Below, one piece after another: positions 1 through 8,180 of a stretch of DNA of 64,000 bases. Position 1 is the first letter of the stretch, and each line of letters starts with the position of its first letter. The stretch comes from Actibacterium sp. 188UL27-1 (lineage in GTDB: Bacteria > Pseudomonadota > Alphaproteobacteria > Rhodobacterales > Rhodobacteraceae): positions 1 through 64,000 of the forward strand of contig NZ_JAFEUL010000014.1 in assembly GCF_016901225.1 (NCBI RefSeq). Direction: 5' to 3'. A program made the position numbers and the translations under genes. A model generated the notes under the pieces. The model was not told where the DNA came from. It was given only the letters and a program-made list of their open reading frames with translations, and searched no databases.

Positions 1-129
1 ATGTTCGGCAGGCTGAAAGACTGGAGGCGAGTCGCAACACGCTATGACCGCTGTCCCAAGGTCTTCCTGTCCGCAATCGCTCTTGCCGCAACCGTCATCT
101 ATTGGTTATCAGTCCTGACCCTAGCTTGA
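1..129 (+). mobile_element. IS5-family transposase, C-terminal end (runs off window edge)
   Basis: The frame opening at base 1 reads MFGRLKDWRRVATRYDRC and continues to a TGA at 127-129. The block GRLKDWRRVATRYDR followed by a hydrophobic ending of the TVIYWL type is the conserved C-terminus of IS5-family DDE transposases. Only the last 40 or so codons lie in the window, so the catalytic residues cannot be judged. The element has inserted into the Panacea-domain gene that is read on the opposite strand. Confidence 0.85.
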
Positions 130-579
130 GATAGTGTTCGGCAATTTCATCATCATGAAGCTCAGTATTTCGTCCCCACTTTACATATGCTGTCGTCCAA
201 GGCGTCTCTGGTTCATGTGTCATATCGGATAATTGTTTAGCACTGTAATTGCCATAACGAGACCAGACGTGATCAATCAGATCGACTTCGTTCTGAGTCA
301 AATTTGCTTCAAGCAACTGTCCACTGAGCGGCATGACCAACTGGCAATTTAGTCCTTGATACCCCCAATCCTTCACGTGTCTCCACAAAGATACATAAAC
401 TGGTCCATTGTCCCAAGCCTGAGGCCTTTCGGAAACAAGGCTCTCACCATTGATCACAAGGTTCCAACCATTTGATATACATATACGAGTTTTTGTACCA
501 ACATTTGTTGTGGTCACGTCGAAGAGTTACGGCGTTTCAAAAACTCATTCACAATCTCGGCCGGACTGTGATTTGGCAT
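95..579 (-). pseudogene. Panacea-domain (DUF4065/SocA-like antitoxin) pseudogene
   Basis: The 140-residue open stretch contains ISNGWNLVINGESL, an AWDNGPVY motif and LTQNEVDLIDHVW, which match the Panacea (formerly DUF4065) domain found in SocA and other antitoxins. Panacea proteins normally have a further N-terminal helix. That helix is present upstream in another frame: ATG at 579-577 gives MPNHSPAEIVNEFLKRRN, then an in-frame TGA at 516-514, then PQQMLVQKLVY, then a frameshift near 475-487 into the frame carrying ISNGWN. The 3' end is also damaged: the last residues (KLGSGLITNR) are encoded by the IS5 end. The gene therefore has a nonsense codon, a frameshift and an IS truncation. No partner toxin is visible in the window. 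Confidence 0.75.
111..124. repeat. Terminal inverted repeat of the IS5-type element (one end)
   Basis: AGTCCTGACCCTAG (inward CTAGGGTCAGGACT) has the look of an IS5/IS427-group terminal repeat and lies just past the transposase YWL end. The neighbouring leftward gene reads straight through this segment to a stop inside the IS, which places the element boundary at about base 125. The other end is outside the window. Confidence 0.55.
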
Positions 580-640
580 TGCCGCTATCCCCTACACTTG
601 GAATATAATGGATGTGTTGATAAAATATAAGGATTTAGTC

Positions 641-2836
641 CTACCGCTTTTTGCGGCGTTTGACGCCGCCGCGTTGGCCGCCGCGGCCGGCTGTTGAGCG
701 GCCGGAGGCTTTTTGGGCGTCGTCGACGGCTTTTTCGACGGCGTATTGGCGGGCCATGGGGTCGTCGGCCACGGCCAGATCGACGGCTTCGAGGCGTTTG
801 ACCTCGTCGCGCAGGCGGGCGGCTTCCTCGAATTCCAGGTTCTCGGCCGCTTTGCGCATGTCGGTGCGCAGCCCGTCGAGTACCGCTTGCAGGTTCCCCC
901 CGGCAAGCCCCGTATCGACCTGGGCAGTGACGCGGTTCATATCGACGTCGCCTTTATAAAGGCCGGCCAGCACATCCTCTACATTCTTCTTCACGGTCTC
1001 AGGCGTGATCCCGTATGCCTCATTATAGGCGATCTGCTTGGCGCGGCGGCGATCGGTCTCGCGCATGGCGCGTTCCATACTGCCGGTGATCTTGTCGGCA
1101 TACATGATCACGCGGCCATCGGCATTTCGCGCGGCACGACCGATGGTCTGGACCAGCGAGGTCTCGGATCGCAGGAACCCCTCTTTGTCCGCGTCGAGAA
1201 TGGCGACCAGCCCGCATTCGGGGATGTCCAGCCCTTCCCGCAGCAGGTTGATCCCCACCAGTACGTCGAATGCGCCGAGGCGCAGGTCGCGCAGGATCTC
1301 GATCCGTTCGATCGTGTCGATGTCGCTGTGCATGTAGCGGACGCGGATGCCCTGTTCGTGCAGGTATTCGGTCAGGTCCTCGGCCATGCGCTTGGTCAGC
1401 GTGGTGACCAGGGTGCGGTAGCCCGCCTCGGCCACTTTGCGGATTTCATCCATGACGTCATCGACCTGCGTGTCGACGGGCCGGATCTCGATCACCGGGT
1501 CCAGCAAGCCGGTCGGGCGGATGACCTGTTCGGTGAAGACACCGCCCGATTGTTCGATCTCCCACGCGGCGGGCGTGGCGGAGACAAAGACGGATTGGGG
1601 CCGCATCGCATCCCATTCCTCGAACTTCAAAGGCCGGTTATCCATGCAGGAGGGCAGGCGGAACCCGTGTTCGGCCAGTGTGAATTTACGCCGGTAGTCA
1701 CCTTTATACATGCCGCCGATCTGCGGGACGGAGACATGGCTTTCATCGGCAAAGACGATGGCATTGTCAGGGATGAACTCGAACAGGGTGGGGGGTGGTT
1801 CGCCCGGGGCGCGTCCTGTGAGATAGCGGGAATAGTTTTCGATCCCGTTACAAACGCCGGTGGCTTCCAGCATCTCGATGTCGAAATTGGTGCGCTGTTC
1901 CAGCCGCTGGGCCTCCAGCAACTTGCCGTCATTGACCAACTGGTCAAGCCGCATGCGCAGCTCTTTTTTGATGCTGATCACCGCCTGGTTCATCGTCGGG
2001 CGCGGGGTGACATAGTGGCTGTTGGCGTAGACGCGGATCCGGTCGAAATTGCCGGTCTTTTCGCCGGTCAATGGGTCGAATTCCGTCAGGCTTTCCAGCT
2101 CCTCCCCGAAAAATGACAGCCGCCAGGCGCGGTCTTCCAGGTGGGCGGGCCAGATCTCAAGCGCATCGCCCCGGACCCGGAATGTGCCGCGCTGGAACCC
2201 CTGGTCGTTGCGCTTGTATTGCTGGGCGATGAGGTCGGCCATGACCTTGCGCTGGTCATAGTTGCGGCCCGTATGCAGGTCTTGGGTCATGGCGCCGTAT
2301 GTCTCGACCGAGCCAATGCCGTAAATGCAAGAGACCGAGGCCACGATAATCACATCGTCCCGCTCCAACAGGGCCCGGGTGGCGGAGTGGCGCATCCGGT
2401 CGATCTGTTCGTTGATCTGGCTCTCTTTCTCGATATACGTGTCGGACCGCGCGACATAGGCCTCGGGCTGGTAGTAATCGTAGTAACTGACGAAATACTC
2501 AACCGCGTTATCGGGGAAGAAGCCCTTGAATTCGCCGTATAATTGCGCGGCGAGGGTCTTGTTCGGGGCCAAGATAATTGCCGGACGCTGGGTCTCTTCG
2601 ATCACCTTCGCCATCGTGAATGTCTTGCCGGTGCCAGTGGCGCCCAAAAGCACCTGGTCGCGCTCGCCGTCCCGCACCCCTTGGGACAGTTCGATAATGG
2701 CGGTAGGCTGATCGCCGGCCGGTTCGAACTCGGTCTGCATGCGAAAGGCCACACCGCCTTCCAGCTTGTCGCGGGTTTTCACATCCGGTGCGGCAGCATG
2801 CAGGACGGGCATCGCTTCTGGGGAGTTGTTGTGCAT
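641..2836 (-). CDS. uvrB: Excinuclease ABC subunit UvrB
   Basis: Damage-verification helicase of nucleotide excision repair: it receives DNA from UvrA and loads UvrC. At 731 aa it is slightly longer than the usual 660-700. A Walker A motif (GATGTGKT) lies near residue 67, the beta-hairpin region ([11 protein letters not shown]) follows, then DESHV (Walker B-like) and the C-terminal helicase motifs [14 protein letters not shown] and [13 protein letters not shown] domain ([19 protein letters not shown]) sits near the C-terminus, followed by a basic Gly/Arg/Lys-rich tail. The first 30 or so residues precede the usual UvrB opening ([15 protein letters not shown]), so a later start is possible. 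It stands alone, with no uvrA or uvrC nearby. Confidence 0.97.
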   Translation of the reverse strand: MHNNSPEAMPVLHAAAPDVKTRDKLEGGVAFRMQTEFEPAGDQPTAIIELSQGVRDGERDQVLLGATGTGKTFTMAKVIEETQRPAIILAPNKTLAAQLYGEFKGFFPDNAVEYFVSYYDYYQPEAYVARSDTYIEKESQINEQIDRMRHSATRALLERDDVIIVASVSCIYGIGSVETYGAMTQDLHTGRNYDQRKVMADLIAQQYKRNDQGFQRGTFRVRGDALEIWPAHLEDRAWRLSFFGEELESLTEFDPLTGEKTGNFDRIRVYANSHYVTPRPTMNQAVISIKKELRMRLDQLVNDGKLLEAQRLEQRTNFDIEMLEATGVCNGIENYSRYLTGRAPGEPPPTLFEFIPDNAIVFADESHVSVPQIGGMYKGDYRRKFTLAEHGFRLPSCMDNRPLKFEEWDAMRPQSVFVSATPAAWEIEQSGGVFTEQVIRPTGLLDPVIEIRPVDTQVDDVMDEIRKVAEAGYRTLVTTLTKRMAEDLTEYLHEQGIRVRYMHSDIDTIERIEILRDLRLGAFDVLVGINLLREGLDIPECGLVAILDADKEGFLRSETSLVQTIGRAARNADGRVIMYADKITGSMERAMRETDRRRAKQIAYNEAYGITPETVKKNVEDVLAGLYKGDVDMNRVTAQVDTGLAGGNLQAVLDGLRTDMRKAAENLEFEEAARLRDEVKRLEAVDLAVADDPMARQYAVEKAVDDAQKASGRSTAGRGGQRGGVKRRKKR

Positions 2837-2889
2837 GGGCCTGCCTCGTGCAGATTTGGAAACGGAATAGCTTAGGATTGGGTGTGATG

Positions 2890-3162
2890 TCAGGTTGCGA
2901 AATCAACCTGCGCCGCGGTCGGATCTTTCAGAATACTCAGGGCGCAAAACCGCAGTGGATGATGCGTCGCCGTGGCCTGCTGTTTCAACCAACTCAATGC
3001 CGAACCGTCACCCAACGCATTCCGACAGATGACACTATCCTGCGGGTGCCAGGCCCGCTCCATGAATGCGCGCCCGAGCACGGTCATGAATCGTATTTGA
3101 TCTGTCTGTTGCATTGCCATCCCCATGACTTCACAACATGCTGTTTTTCTCCAGGTCTTCAA
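2890..3162 (-). CDS. Small hypothetical protein
   Basis: A 90-residue leftward ORF downstream of the SCO operon and upstream of uvrB. I recognise no domain. The best-looking part starts at MQQTDQIRF (start near 3114); two further ATGs lie 6 and 12 bases earlier and the longest frame begins at 3162. The sequence is mixed and soluble, with no signal peptide or membrane segment. It may be a genuine small gene (no other ORF explains the stretch) or chance open frame. Confidence 0.35.
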   Translation of the reverse strand: MKTWRKTACCEVMGMAMQQTDQIRFMTVLGRAFMERAWHPQDSVICRNALGDGSALSWLKQQATATHHPLRFCALSILKDPTAAQVDFAT

Positions 3163-3252
3163 GGTGCAGCGGTGCAGCTCCTGCCATGGCGGTCGACAGA
3201 GCAGATGCCAGCGCCGATATCTGCGGGCTCAGGAGGACCGACGGCTGCCACC

Positions 3253-3305
3253 TCCCTCCCCCAATTTGGGGGAGGGATCGAGGGAGGGGGGAGGGATCGA
3301 GGGAG
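3253..3305. repeat. G/C-rich inverted repeat plus two-copy 19-bp tandem repeat
   Basis: 3253-3277 is a palindrome with perfect 10-base arms (TCCCTCCCCC / GGGGGAGGGA) around AATTT. Its right arm starts a 19-base unit (GGGGGAGGGATCGAGGGAG type) that occurs twice in tandem (about 3268-3286 and 3287-3305). It lies in the gap just downstream of the SCO gene and could form a strong hairpin, so transcription termination is possible. No T-run follows on the leftward strand. Confidence 0.6.
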
Positions 3306-3374
3306 GGGCACAGATCAGGGGAGCGACAATTCGGTCCCCCGCGCGATGGTCTAAACCAAAGCGCGCCTACCGTG

Positions 3375-4007
3375 TCAGTTCCCGGCATAGCCTGTCACAA
3401 TCTCGGCGATACGCTCTTGTGACAGGATCGGAGGCAGCAGCGTCAGCACCACTCCCTCGGCATCCAAAAGATAGATATGGCTGCCATGGGCATAGATCGG
3501 GCCCGCGATCAGATCCTCAAAGACCAGCGTCTTTTCAACCGCGAAAAGCTTGTAAACATCACCCAACTCGGCTTCGGTCCCGGTCAGCCCCACGAAATCG
3601 GCGTGATGCTTGGCCAGGCCGGGCCCAATCGTCTCGACCGTGTCACGGTGCGGATCGATGGTGATCATCACCGGCTGCACCGCGATCCCGGCATCCCGCA
3701 ATTGATCCGTTGTCTCGGCCATCAGGGGCAGCGCGACCGAGCATATGGCCTCGCAATTCGCATAGCCAAAGAACAGCAATTGAAAGTTGCCATTGGGGTC
3801 CACCTCGGTTCGGGTGGCACCGGTCTGGTCGGTCAGGGAAAAGGCCCCTCCCAGCTTGACAGGAAAGGGCAGGCCCGAGGGCGACGCGGGCGTTTGTGCC
3901 ACCACTGCGAGGGCCGGCGCTTCCGCCGGGGTCGCCTCGTCCTGGGCGAAAGCTGGGCCAGAGAAGATAACGGCGGCGATCAAGGCGGCGCGCATCATTC
4001 CAGCCAC
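3375..4007 (-). CDS. SCO1/SenC-family copper chaperone
   Basis: Periplasmic thioredoxin-fold protein of the SCO family (PrrC/SenC in Rhodobacter), which binds copper and helps assemble the CuA centre of cytochrome c oxidase. An N-terminal signal peptide (about residues 1-22, ending AFAQ) precedes a typical domain. The copper-binding CxxxC is C85-E-A-I-C89, and the distal histidine sits in YAHGSH (about H174). At 210 aa the length is normal. It is the last gene of a three-gene leftward operon whose other two members are also exported. Its start overlaps the upstream gene by about 13 bases; a start at MMRAAL (3998) would reduce this. Confidence 0.88.
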   Translation of the reverse strand: MAGMMRAALIAAVIFSGPAFAQDEATPAEAPALAVVAQTPASPSGLPFPVKLGGAFSLTDQTGATRTEVDPNGNFQLLFFGYANCEAICSVALPLMAETTDQLRDAGIAVQPVMITIDPHRDTVETIGPGLAKHHADFVGLTGTEAELGDVYKLFAVEKTLVFEDLIAGPIYAHGSHIYLLDAEGVVLTLLPPILSQERIAEIVTGYAGN

Positions 4008-4561
4008 TCTTCGATGAATGGTTTGTCGACCTCAACACCAAGCCCCAGATATCCCTCGCGTGCAATCTCGGCGAGGATACGCGGATCCCGGCGGAACCAC
4101 GGGCCCTTACCCGCGGCCTTCGGGTTTGCGGCCGCCCAATCCGTGGTCCATTTGCTGGCAGTGGTCCATTCCCCGGTACCGGCGGCCCGGATCTTTTGTA
4201 CCAGATAGACATTCATCGCGCCAATATCCGGGTCATCGATCATCAGGCCGTCGACCTCCACGTCCTGCGCGCAAAAGGCCAACAGCTCATTGGCGGCACC
4301 GGTAAAGGCGGGCTGGTTGTTCTTCAGCGGTAGAACCATCACGTCATCCGCCATCCGCAGCAAGGCAAGCTGACGTTTCCCGCCGCCGCAATTTTCCGGG
4401 CAATCCCCCGTCAACTCACAAAGCGGATCCACCACAGTGGCGACAAACCTGGCCGGAACTTCCGCATAAAGATTCCATGTCTTGGCCTCCGACCCTTCGG
4501 AAAAATCCTGCGCGGCGGCAGGGGCGGCAAGCAGGGCGAGTATCGCAATCAGGTGTTTCAT
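3995..4561 (-). CDS. Exported hypothetical protein in SCO operon
   Basis: About 188 aa with a clear signal peptide (MKHLIAILALLAAPAAAQ). The start at 4561 is preferred over 4567 because a GGGGG run sits at ribosome-binding distance from it. The mature part has paired cysteines (PLCELTGDCPENCGGGKRQL) and a late Cys (LAFCAQDVEV), so disulfide or metal binding is plausible. I do not recognise the family. It lies 12 bases from the exported gene at 4574 and overlaps the SCO gene, implying co-expression and a possible role in copper handling or oxidase assembly. Confidence 0.75.
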   Translation of the reverse strand: MKHLIAILALLAAPAAAQDFSEGSEAKTWNLYAEVPARFVATVVDPLCELTGDCPENCGGGKRQLALLRMADDVMVLPLKNNQPAFTGAANELLAFCAQDVEVDGLMIDDPDIGAMNVYLVQKIRAAGTGEWTTASKWTTDWAAANPKAAGKGPWFRRDPRILAEIAREGYLGLGVEVDKPFIEEWLE

Positions 4562-4573
4562 GAGCATATCCCC

Positions 4574-5044
4574 CTACTCCTTGGCCGATTTCGGAATGGC
4601 AAAGCCGGGGATGACACCGTAATCATCATGGGTCGCGTTGATGATGTCGTCATCGGCCACAACCTGGGACACGACGATGTAATTGATCCCGTCGCGCTGA
4701 TAGAGCATCCCATCGGCCGTGATCGTGTGACTGGCAATCTGCAACTGTGTGTCGCCGCCGTTCGAGGTATCGTCACCATCAATCTTCAGCACCATGTAGA
4801 CCGTCCCATCCTCTGCCAGCAGGCCCACGGGAATGCCGCCCGCCGAACACCACAAGGCGCAAGTGTGATGGGCCGAACCCACAACAGCATCCGCACTGCC
4901 CATCACGCCGGAGAAGTAGCACCAAGTATCAATGACCTCCCCCTTGATCGTCACGCGCTCCCCCTGGGCTGCGGCATGCAGGCTTGAGGCCGCCGCGATA
5001 GTGATCAGTCCGGCGGCAAGGGTGGCTCTTCGTTTGGTAGGCAT
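4574..5044 (-). CDS. Exported Cys/His-motif protein, first gene of SCO operon
   Basis: 156 aa starting MPTKRRATLAAGLITIAAAS. The RR pair before the hydrophobic stretch is Tat-like but the full Tat consensus is not met. The mature protein contains the block DTWCYFSGVMG followed by GSAHHTCALWCSAGG, a dense set of Cys and His that looks like a metal- or haem-type site. The rest is beta-rich (GTVYMVLKIDGDD). I do not recognise a named family. It heads the operon with the second exported protein and the SCO1 homologue, so a periplasmic copper or redox role is inferred from context only. Confidence 0.75.
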   Translation of the reverse strand: MPTKRRATLAAGLITIAAASSLHAAAQGERVTIKGEVIDTWCYFSGVMGSADAVVGSAHHTCALWCSAGGIPVGLLAEDGTVYMVLKIDGDDTSNGGDTQLQIASHTITADGMLYQRDGINYIVVSQVVADDDIINATHDDYGVIPGFAIPKSAKE

Positions 5045-5248
5045 ATCTGGGTCTCCCTGGTCGTTTTCACCAAGTCTGCCTCAGATTTACCTCCACCGGT
5101 TAGCTCTTTTTGGACTGATCAACAAAATTTTCTCTACCATAGCGGGTAGCCGTCACGCCTATGCAGGTCGGGCCAACACCGCGTAAAGGCGATGAAGGCG
5201 CGGGGCCATATCCATGATGTCTAGCTCCAATCGCTCCTCCATGGTCAT

Positions 5249-6191
5249 CTACAGGTTGCGATGGGCAAAGGCACCCAACATCTCAAGATTATCCGCCTCC
5301 GACAGCGTGATCCCGTGATATTCGGCCAGACCGGTGGTGAACGCCCCGGCAAGCGCGCTGCCTGGCTGCAAGGCAGGGATCAGGGCCGCCCTGAACGCAG
5401 ACAGGTCCAAATGACGAGCAGGGTAAGATCGGAGGTCATCGGCTCAACCATCACGGACCAAAGCGGCGCTTCATATCCTTTGGGCGGTGTCGCCGCGTCT
5501 GCGGGACCCTTGATCAGGTCACCATTCTGGATGGTTCCTTCTATGCCCACGATCCGCGCAGGCCCCAGCGAAAGCAGCCTATATGTGTGGTCGGCTCAAT
5601 CGGGGCGCCACCGCTGCCATTGATGTCACAGACCTGCCCCAGGGCGCCGGGCGTGATCGCGCGCGCCATGAAGATCGGCGTATCGAACAGGGCAAACCTG
5701 TCGGCATCCTCTGCCACGGCCTCACCCGGCTTGCTTTCGCCTTGGCTGACAAAGACCATGCCCGTCGGTGCCACGTTGCAGGACAGACCCGCGGCAGGTG
5801 CGAATTGCAGGACGTCGTTCGGCAACGTCTCGGTGCAGGGGGCTTGTGCGCCGGGCGCGACCTCCCATTCTATGGCGGTGATGGTCGCATACCAATCGCC
5901 CGCTGGCAAATCACACTACAGGTCAGGCGGCGCTTCGGGGCCGGACCGCGATCCCCTAGGCAGTTGATCCGGGTTGTCGATCAAGACGCGCCCGTTCGAC
6001 GTGAGCGCAAAGGTCCAGCTGGGGCCGGAATACATACGCTCCACTTCGGTCATGTCGCCATCGGTGGGCCTAAGTTTCCAGCCTCCATCACAGCGTGTGG
6101 ACCAGGCGACAATACGGCCTGCCATGCTTTCGCGCCGCCAGATCGGGCCTTGCGCATACCAGACAAGCGGCCATGTGGCGGTATGTGCCAT
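5249..6191 (-). pseudogene. Multiply broken hypothetical gene
   Basis: Three coding-like segments lie end to end on the minus strand. Segment 1 (6191-5916, opening MAHTATWPLVWYAQG) ends at a TAG, and the same frame continues at once as CDLPAGDWYATITAIEWE to about 5570. There the frame must shift: the next bases read SLGPARIVGIEGTIQNGD to TSDLTLLVI. A second shift near 5410 gives DLSAFRAALIPALQPG and AEYHGITLSEADNLEM, ending at the TAG 5251-5249. The segments join into one plausible product of about 310 residues. A nonsense codon plus two frameshifts indicate a decayed gene. Family not recognised. Confidence 0.6.
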
Positions 6192-6305
6192 GTCTGCCGT
6201 CGCTAAACACCCTGTTTACCATGATCAGTCTGCGGCGGTCGGCGCCCTTGTCAATGCGTGGGCCTTGGCCGATATATGGCTGCACGGCAACCTAATGAGG
6301 CATCC

Positions 6306-6617
6306 ATGCGCGCACGTATCTACCAACCGGCCAAGACCGCCATGCAATCCGGCACGGCCAAGACCAAGGGCTGGGTGCTTGACTATGTGGCCGATACCGC
6401 CCGCGAGGTGGATCCGTTGATGGGGTGGACCAGTTCGGACGACACACAAAGCCAGGTGCGGTTGCATTTCGACACCAAGCAGGCCGCGCTGGATTATGCC
6501 CGCGACAAAGGCCTGGAAGTCACGGTGACGGACCCCAAAAAGCGCAAACCGGTGATCCGGGCCGGAGGATATGGTGAGAACTTCGCCACCAATCGCCGCG
6601 GCGCCTGGACCCACTGA
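6306..6617 (+). CDS. NDUFS4-like ETC complex I subunit
   Basis: 103 aa starting [16 protein letters not shown], preceded by a GAGG ribosome-binding site 5 bases upstream; the longer frame from 6258 lacks such a site. This is the ETC_C1_NDUFA4/NDUFS4 family (18-kDa accessory subunit of NADH:ubiquinone oxidoreductase). Family features are the opening RIYQPAK, WVLDYV, the [18 protein letters not shown] block and the conserved C-terminal RRGAWTH. It is encoded away from the nuo operon, as is usual in alphaproteobacteria. Confidence 0.9.
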   Translation: MRARIYQPAKTAMQSGTAKTKGWVLDYVADTAREVDPLMGWTSSDDTQSQVRLHFDTKQAALDYARDKGLEVTVTDPKKRKPVIRAGGYGENFATNRRGAWTH

Positions 6618-6639
6618 CAGCCCATTCCACGCCCCCTTG

Positions 6640-7428
6640 ATGGTGGCGGTGGGGGAGGCCTATGCGACGTTCGGTCGGGCGTATGTCTCTCGCCAGCTTG
6701 AGGTCTGTCTGGTCTGCTGCATGGAGCCCGAAACCCGCGACCGGATCATTGCAACACCGGTGCGTCAGATGCCACCTGACCTGATAGTGGCCTATTCAAA
6801 CTCCGCCCACGGGGTGCCACACGATCTGGATGATCTGCGCGCGTTGATGCCTCGCTATCTTGAGCTGTTGGCAGATGATGAACTGGTCGATGATATCGGG
6901 ATCGGGACAGAGCTGTTGCGTTTCGGCGATGCGGTGCGGGCAAGCGGATTTCTGAACGCCGGTCAGCTGGCGATCTATACCCGTTGGGCGCAGCAGATGG
7001 TGTTGCATTTCGGCTGGATCGACACCCAGACCGAAGGCGGGATCACATCCCCGATCCATCTGTTGGAGCTTTTGTCGTGTGGCGGTTTGCCTATGGCAGA
7101 GATCTGCGTGATGTTCGACCATCTGTTTGCGCAACCCGATTTCGGTATGGCTGCCTGTGGGGATTTCGCGATCGGTCTTGTGGCGCAGTGCAAGATGAAA
7201 AACGATCTGGTGAAGGCTGATATGTTCGCGCTCAACTACCTGCCGACAGCAGAGCGGACCGCCTTGGCCGATTGGTTGAACGGCGCGGCCCTGTCCGCCC
7301 GGATTTCCAGGATACGGGACCGTGCGGGCCATGAACCTGTGCCCTATTTTGCGCAGATCGCCTTGGGGATCTTGGCCAGCTATCGCGGGCATTTTGCCGA
7401 TGCCTCTTTTCCCGAGAGAACACGATGA
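6640..7428 (+). CDS. Conserved hypothetical protein (Rhodobacterales type)
   Basis: About 262 aa, mostly helical and soluble, with no signal peptide. Notable features are a cysteine-rich opening (LEVCLVCCMEPETRDRI), YSNSAHG, and an FLNAGQLAIYTRWAQQM helix. The frame is open from 6571, but the extra N-terminus overlaps the NDUFS4-like gene, so MVAVGEAYATF at 6640 is preferred. The family is one I associate with Rhodobacterales genomes but cannot name. It overlaps the following GNAT gene by ATGA, so the two are probably co-translated. Confidence 0.75.
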   Translation: MVAVGEAYATFGRAYVSRQLEVCLVCCMEPETRDRIIATPVRQMPPDLIVAYSNSAHGVPHDLDDLRALMPRYLELLADDELVDDIGIGTELLRFGDAVRASGFLNAGQLAIYTRWAQQMVLHFGWIDTQTEGGITSPIHLLELLSCGGLPMAEICVMFDHLFAQPDFGMAACGDFAIGLVAQCKMKNDLVKADMFALNYLPTAERTALADWLNGAALSARISRIRDRAGHEPVPYFAQIALGILASYRGHFADASFPERTR

Positions 7429-7922
7429 CGAGGCCGTTAATTCGCGTGGCGGATGCGGGGGATTTTGACAAGATCTGGCCGATCTTTCGCGCCATTGTAT
7501 CGGCGGGCCAAACCTACAGCTACGACCCCGAAACCGGGCGGGATGCGGCCCGCGCGATCTGGATCGATCATCCCCGCCGCACCTTTGTTGTTGAGGAAAA
7601 CGGCGCCGTTCTGGGTACGTATTATATCAAGACCAACCAGGCTGGCGGCGGCGCCCATGTCTGTAATTGCGGCTACATGGTTGCCGATGCCGCCCGGGGC
7701 AAAGGCCTGGCGAACCTGATGTGCGAACATTCCCAACAGGTGGCACGCGATTTGGGCTACAAGGCCATGCAGTTCAACTTTGTCCTGGCCACCAATACCG
7801 GAGCGATCCGTCTGTGGGAGCGGTTGGGGTTCAAGACGGTCGGCCGGTTGCCCCGCGCCTTTGACCACCCCGAGGCGGGACTCGTCGATGCGTTGGTCAT
7901 GTATAAGTGGCTGGCCGACTGA
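7425..7922 (+). CDS. GNAT-family N-acetyltransferase
   Basis: 165 aa. N-terminal IRVADAGDFDKIWPIF is the usual GNAT beta1/alpha1. The acetyl-CoA-binding motif A appears as GYMVADAARGKGLANLMCEH (R/Q-x-x-G-x-G/A type), and the C-terminal part IRLWERLGFKTVGRLPRAF is typical of the fold. Substrate unknown. It starts in an ATGA overlap with the preceding hypothetical gene. Length and motifs are intact. Confidence 0.88.
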   Translation: MTRPLIRVADAGDFDKIWPIFRAIVSAGQTYSYDPETGRDAARAIWIDHPRRTFVVEENGAVLGTYYIKTNQAGGGAHVCNCGYMVADAARGKGLANLMCEHSQQVARDLGYKAMQFNFVLATNTGAIRLWERLGFKTVGRLPRAFDHPEAGLVDALVMYKWLAD

Positions 7923-7945
7923 CCGCCGGAAACCAGGGTCACACT

Positions 7946-7976
7946 GCATACACATTCCATGCGCAAACCATACATA
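7946..7976. repeat. Dispersed 31-bp CATACA-type repeat, copy A
   Basis: 31 bases that match the segment 45959-45989 at 26 of 31 positions. Both copies are built from CCATACA-like units and lie shortly downstream of a rightward CDS stop. The rest of the 258-base gap 7923-8180 shows no gene or RNA that I can recognise. Confidence 0.55.
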
Positions 7977-8180
7977 TCGCGTATTCATAGACCGCGCGCT
8001 GGGGTCAGCCTTTGTTCATCACTCCCCCGGATCCCCACGGCGCACAAGGTTTGAGTGGCGTTGTCAGCCGCCGGGCCGCGGATGCCCGTTGATGTTTGCG
8101 GCTGTTTCGGCATCGCGGCATTTGAAACAATTACACGGTGATTTACTTAGCCATGGAGCAGTTTCATCTGGATTTTCACC

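Noticed and set aside
713-2116. Long rightward open frame (467 aa) inside uvrB
   Set aside because: It is the antisense of uvrB; no protein family features and no ribosome-binding site.
5261-5623. Rightward 120-aa frame
   Set aside because: Overlaps the rebuilt minus-strand pseudogene and has no protein-like features.
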